A stretch of DNA of 53,998 nt from positions 1-53,998 of the forward strand of contig JAEINK010000032.1 of NCBI GenBank assembly GCA_016342585.1, read 5' to 3'. Position 1 is the first letter of the stretch. Each line of letters starts with the position of its first letter. The notes beneath the pieces were generated by a model, which was not told the DNA's origin, did no database searches, and saw only the letters and a list, made by a program, of their open reading frames with translations. The stretch comes from Spirochaetales bacterium (GTDB lineage Bacteria; Spirochaetota; Spirochaetia; UBA9216). Position numbers and translations under genes: made by a program. Of the stretch, positions 53,008 to 53,998 are shown one piece after another.

Positions 53008-53595
53008 ATGAAGAATCATAAATATCTTGTTTTTGCTATTATGGTACTCTTCATGTCTTGTGATAATCGAGGTCTCGTCAGACCGCCATCCGGCTATTCA
53101 AATTTAAATTTTACTTATCGAATTGCTGAAGATTATAGAGGAACAGGTATCCAGCCTAATGAAGTATTAGTTGTAAACCTCGATGAGACTGGGCAGGTTG
53201 AAAAGTTTCCTTTAGTGGATGGCCTGAACAATGTATTCTTAAAAAAAGATGCGATACAGCTTGTTTCATTTGTATATAACTCTAATTTAGAAAGTTCTAC
53301 TGCAGCGAATGTACGGAGCATTTCAACCAGTATTCAATTACTCGGAAATATTACTATTATATCAAATGGTTTGGACTCTCTCCCCGTATCACCTGCTGCC
53401 TCTACTTATATTGACCTTGGTCAGCTTGAACAGACAGAAAATAATTTTCAATCTGAAGCTGACAGTAATATAATAGCCGATGAATTAGGTGTTGATGAAT
53501 ATTTATTAAATAGTGCCCCAAAGCCTGTTGATACCTTACAACTCACAAAAAAATATAATTTGGAATCCTCCGACCTACACTCCTGCCTGGGTTAG
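53008..53595 (+). CDS. Lipoprotein, probably truncated at the 3' end
   Basis: ATG 53008 follows GAGGATA. Residues 1-18 form a lipoprotein signal with Cys18 in LFMSC. The remaining 177 residues have Asn/Ser/Thr-rich beta-like sequence (NEVLVVNLDETGQVEKFPLV, SISTSIQLLGNITIISNGLD) and recognise no family. The reading frame enters the transposase-like region, so the last few residues (about from 184, NLESSDLHSCLG) are likely not native. The gene may therefore be a disrupted remnant. Confidence 0.6.
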   Translation: MKNHKYLVFAIMVLFMSCDNRGLVRPPSGYSNLNFTYRIAEDYRGTGIQPNEVLVVNLDETGQVEKFPLVDGLNNVFLKKDAIQLVSFVYNSNLESSTAANVRSISTSIQLLGNITIISNGLDSLPVSPAASTYIDLGQLEQTENNFQSEADSNIIADELGVDEYLLNSAPKPVDTLQLTKKYNLESSDLHSCLG

Positions 53596-53998
53596 TCCAC
53601 TGACACGTCCAGGTTTTTACCTCATCTTCACTTAAATTGGTTTTACCCAGAAAGGGTCTCTTTCCCCAAAACTCATTAATTGTATCAGATAAAACCGCTC
53701 GTGGAATACCAGCAGCCTCTGCATGGGTGGTCCAATCCCCGGCCCGACTGGCCTTCACCCTTCTGGGGTTGAAACAGTTGTAAGCAAAACGAAAGGCTTC
53801 CATTCGTGCCATCAAGGCACTGGGACATTTCGCCCATTGCAGGGTTTCACGGGTATGATCCGAGAGATCCATACGCAGAAAACGGTGAAAGTAGTTGGAA
53901 GGAAAGAGATTGTTATACACTGTCCTTGGTTTTTTCGATGATATCTGAACATGGTCGAAGGTTTCCTCAAATCCGTCCAGTTTTCTGAAAGCCAAAGG
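53543..53998 (-). CDS. C-terminal part of a transposase-like protein (partial)
   Basis: The ORF is open to the right edge of the window, so its start is missing. Visible residues include NNLFPSNYFHRFLRMDLSDH, TRETLQWAKCPSALMARMEA, FRFAYNCFNPRRVKASRAGD and FLGKTNLSEDEVKTWTCQWT. The pattern FP-NYFHR..L.DH.RET resembles transposases I recall from spirochaetes; the family is not certain. The last 13 codons (RSVGRRIPNYIFL) run into the lipoprotein gene, so the stop codon is probably supplied by the target. Its composition is more GC-rich than the lipoprotein. Confidence 0.55.
   Translation of the reverse strand, partial: PLAFRKLDGFEETFDHVQISSKKPRTVYNNLFPSNYFHRFLRMDLSDHTRETLQWAKCPSALMARMEAFRFAYNCFNPRRVKASRAGDWTTHAEAAGIPRAVLSDTINEFWGKRPFLGKTNLSEDEVKTWTCQWTNPGRSVGRRIPNYIFL
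53565..53998. mobile_element. Probable insertion sequence end (partial)
   Basis: Base composition changes around 53560-53575, inside the lipoprotein gene, where AT-rich sequence gives way to the minus-strand transposase-like ORF. The exact border and the terminal inverted repeat cannot be fixed because the other end lies outside the window. Confidence 0.45.

Noticed and set aside
53723..53988. Plus-strand ORFs at the right end
   Set aside because: They are antisense to the more protein-like transposase ORF.
1..53998. tRNA, rRNA, CRISPR array, prophage or defence island
   Set aside because: No cloverleaf, spaced repeat array, integrase or defence gene was recognised; only the right edge looks mobile.

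Overview
The window looks like chromosomal DNA of a free-living or weakly host-associated spirochaete, probably Spirochaetales/Spirochaetaceae. I infer this from the giant SpiroCoCo-type coiled-coil protein next to grpE-dnaK-dnaJ, the two bactofilins, the tail-like TPR protein resembling spirochaetal class III adenylate cyclases, the TGS-containing nucleoside kinase and the frequent TTG/GTG starts. Base composition is moderate and even, apart from the right edge where a transposase-like ORF enters. I cannot name the species. Nearly all of the window is housekeeping DNA. I saw no tRNA, rRNA or CRISPR array.

Layout. (1) 1-7640: SpiroCoCo coiled-coil protein, then the chaperone operon grpE-dnaK-dnaJ, preceded by a promoter and an inverted repeat with CIRCE-like geometry, and closed by a terminator. 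(2) 7674-9560: a HAMP-only membrane protein, a secreted protein with five regular DxDxDG repeats, and RlmB. (3) 9583-14411, minus strand: purine operon purF-purM-purN-purD-purE, whose promoter predicts a leaderless purF mRNA. (4) 14475-16370, minus strand: dus and tatD. (5) 16539-19450: M23 peptidase, bactofilin, YaaR and RicT. (6) 19590-24016: a 56-residue zinc-ribbon protein, S20, HU, Lnt, a response regulator, a small TPR protein and a second bactofilin. (7) 24250-26456: rho and rpmE. (8) 26569-31805: galactokinase-like kinase, SurE, a TPR protein, a 55-residue protein, a secreted TPR/NHL/VWA-like protein and a CxxCxxCC protein. (9) 31888-35305: clpS-clpA-aat, a complete N-degron module. 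(10) 35587-37614, minus strand: membrane pyrophosphatase, with two large palindromes behind it; divergent to it lies an unknown 262-residue protein. (11) 38834-41136: serA-serC behind a promoter with three evenly spaced CGCAT boxes. (12) 41328-43494: ABC transporter, GntR/YtrA regulator and a 41-residue membrane peptide, under a near-perfect operator. (13) 43499-46322, minus strand: TGS/uridine-kinase-like protein and a degenerate HD-GYP protein. (14) 46667-52773: membrane protein, AlaA-like aminotransferase, GltX, polysaccharide deacetylase and GlyRS. (15) 53008 to the end: a lipoprotein that runs into transposase-like sequence.

The genes form coherent modules: protein folding and proteolysis (DnaK system, ClpSA/Aat), envelope and shape (M23, two bactofilins, Lnt, deacetylase), nucleotide and amino-acid synthesis, and translation. 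I found no clear new defence or mobile system. The best leads are regulatory (variant CIRCE, serA boxes, YtrA operator, tandem palindromes), the HAMP plus repeat-protein pair, the bactofilin/M23/YaaR/RicT operon, the degenerate HD-GYP and several small proteins. All functional assignments rest on reading motifs by eye; no database search was run.
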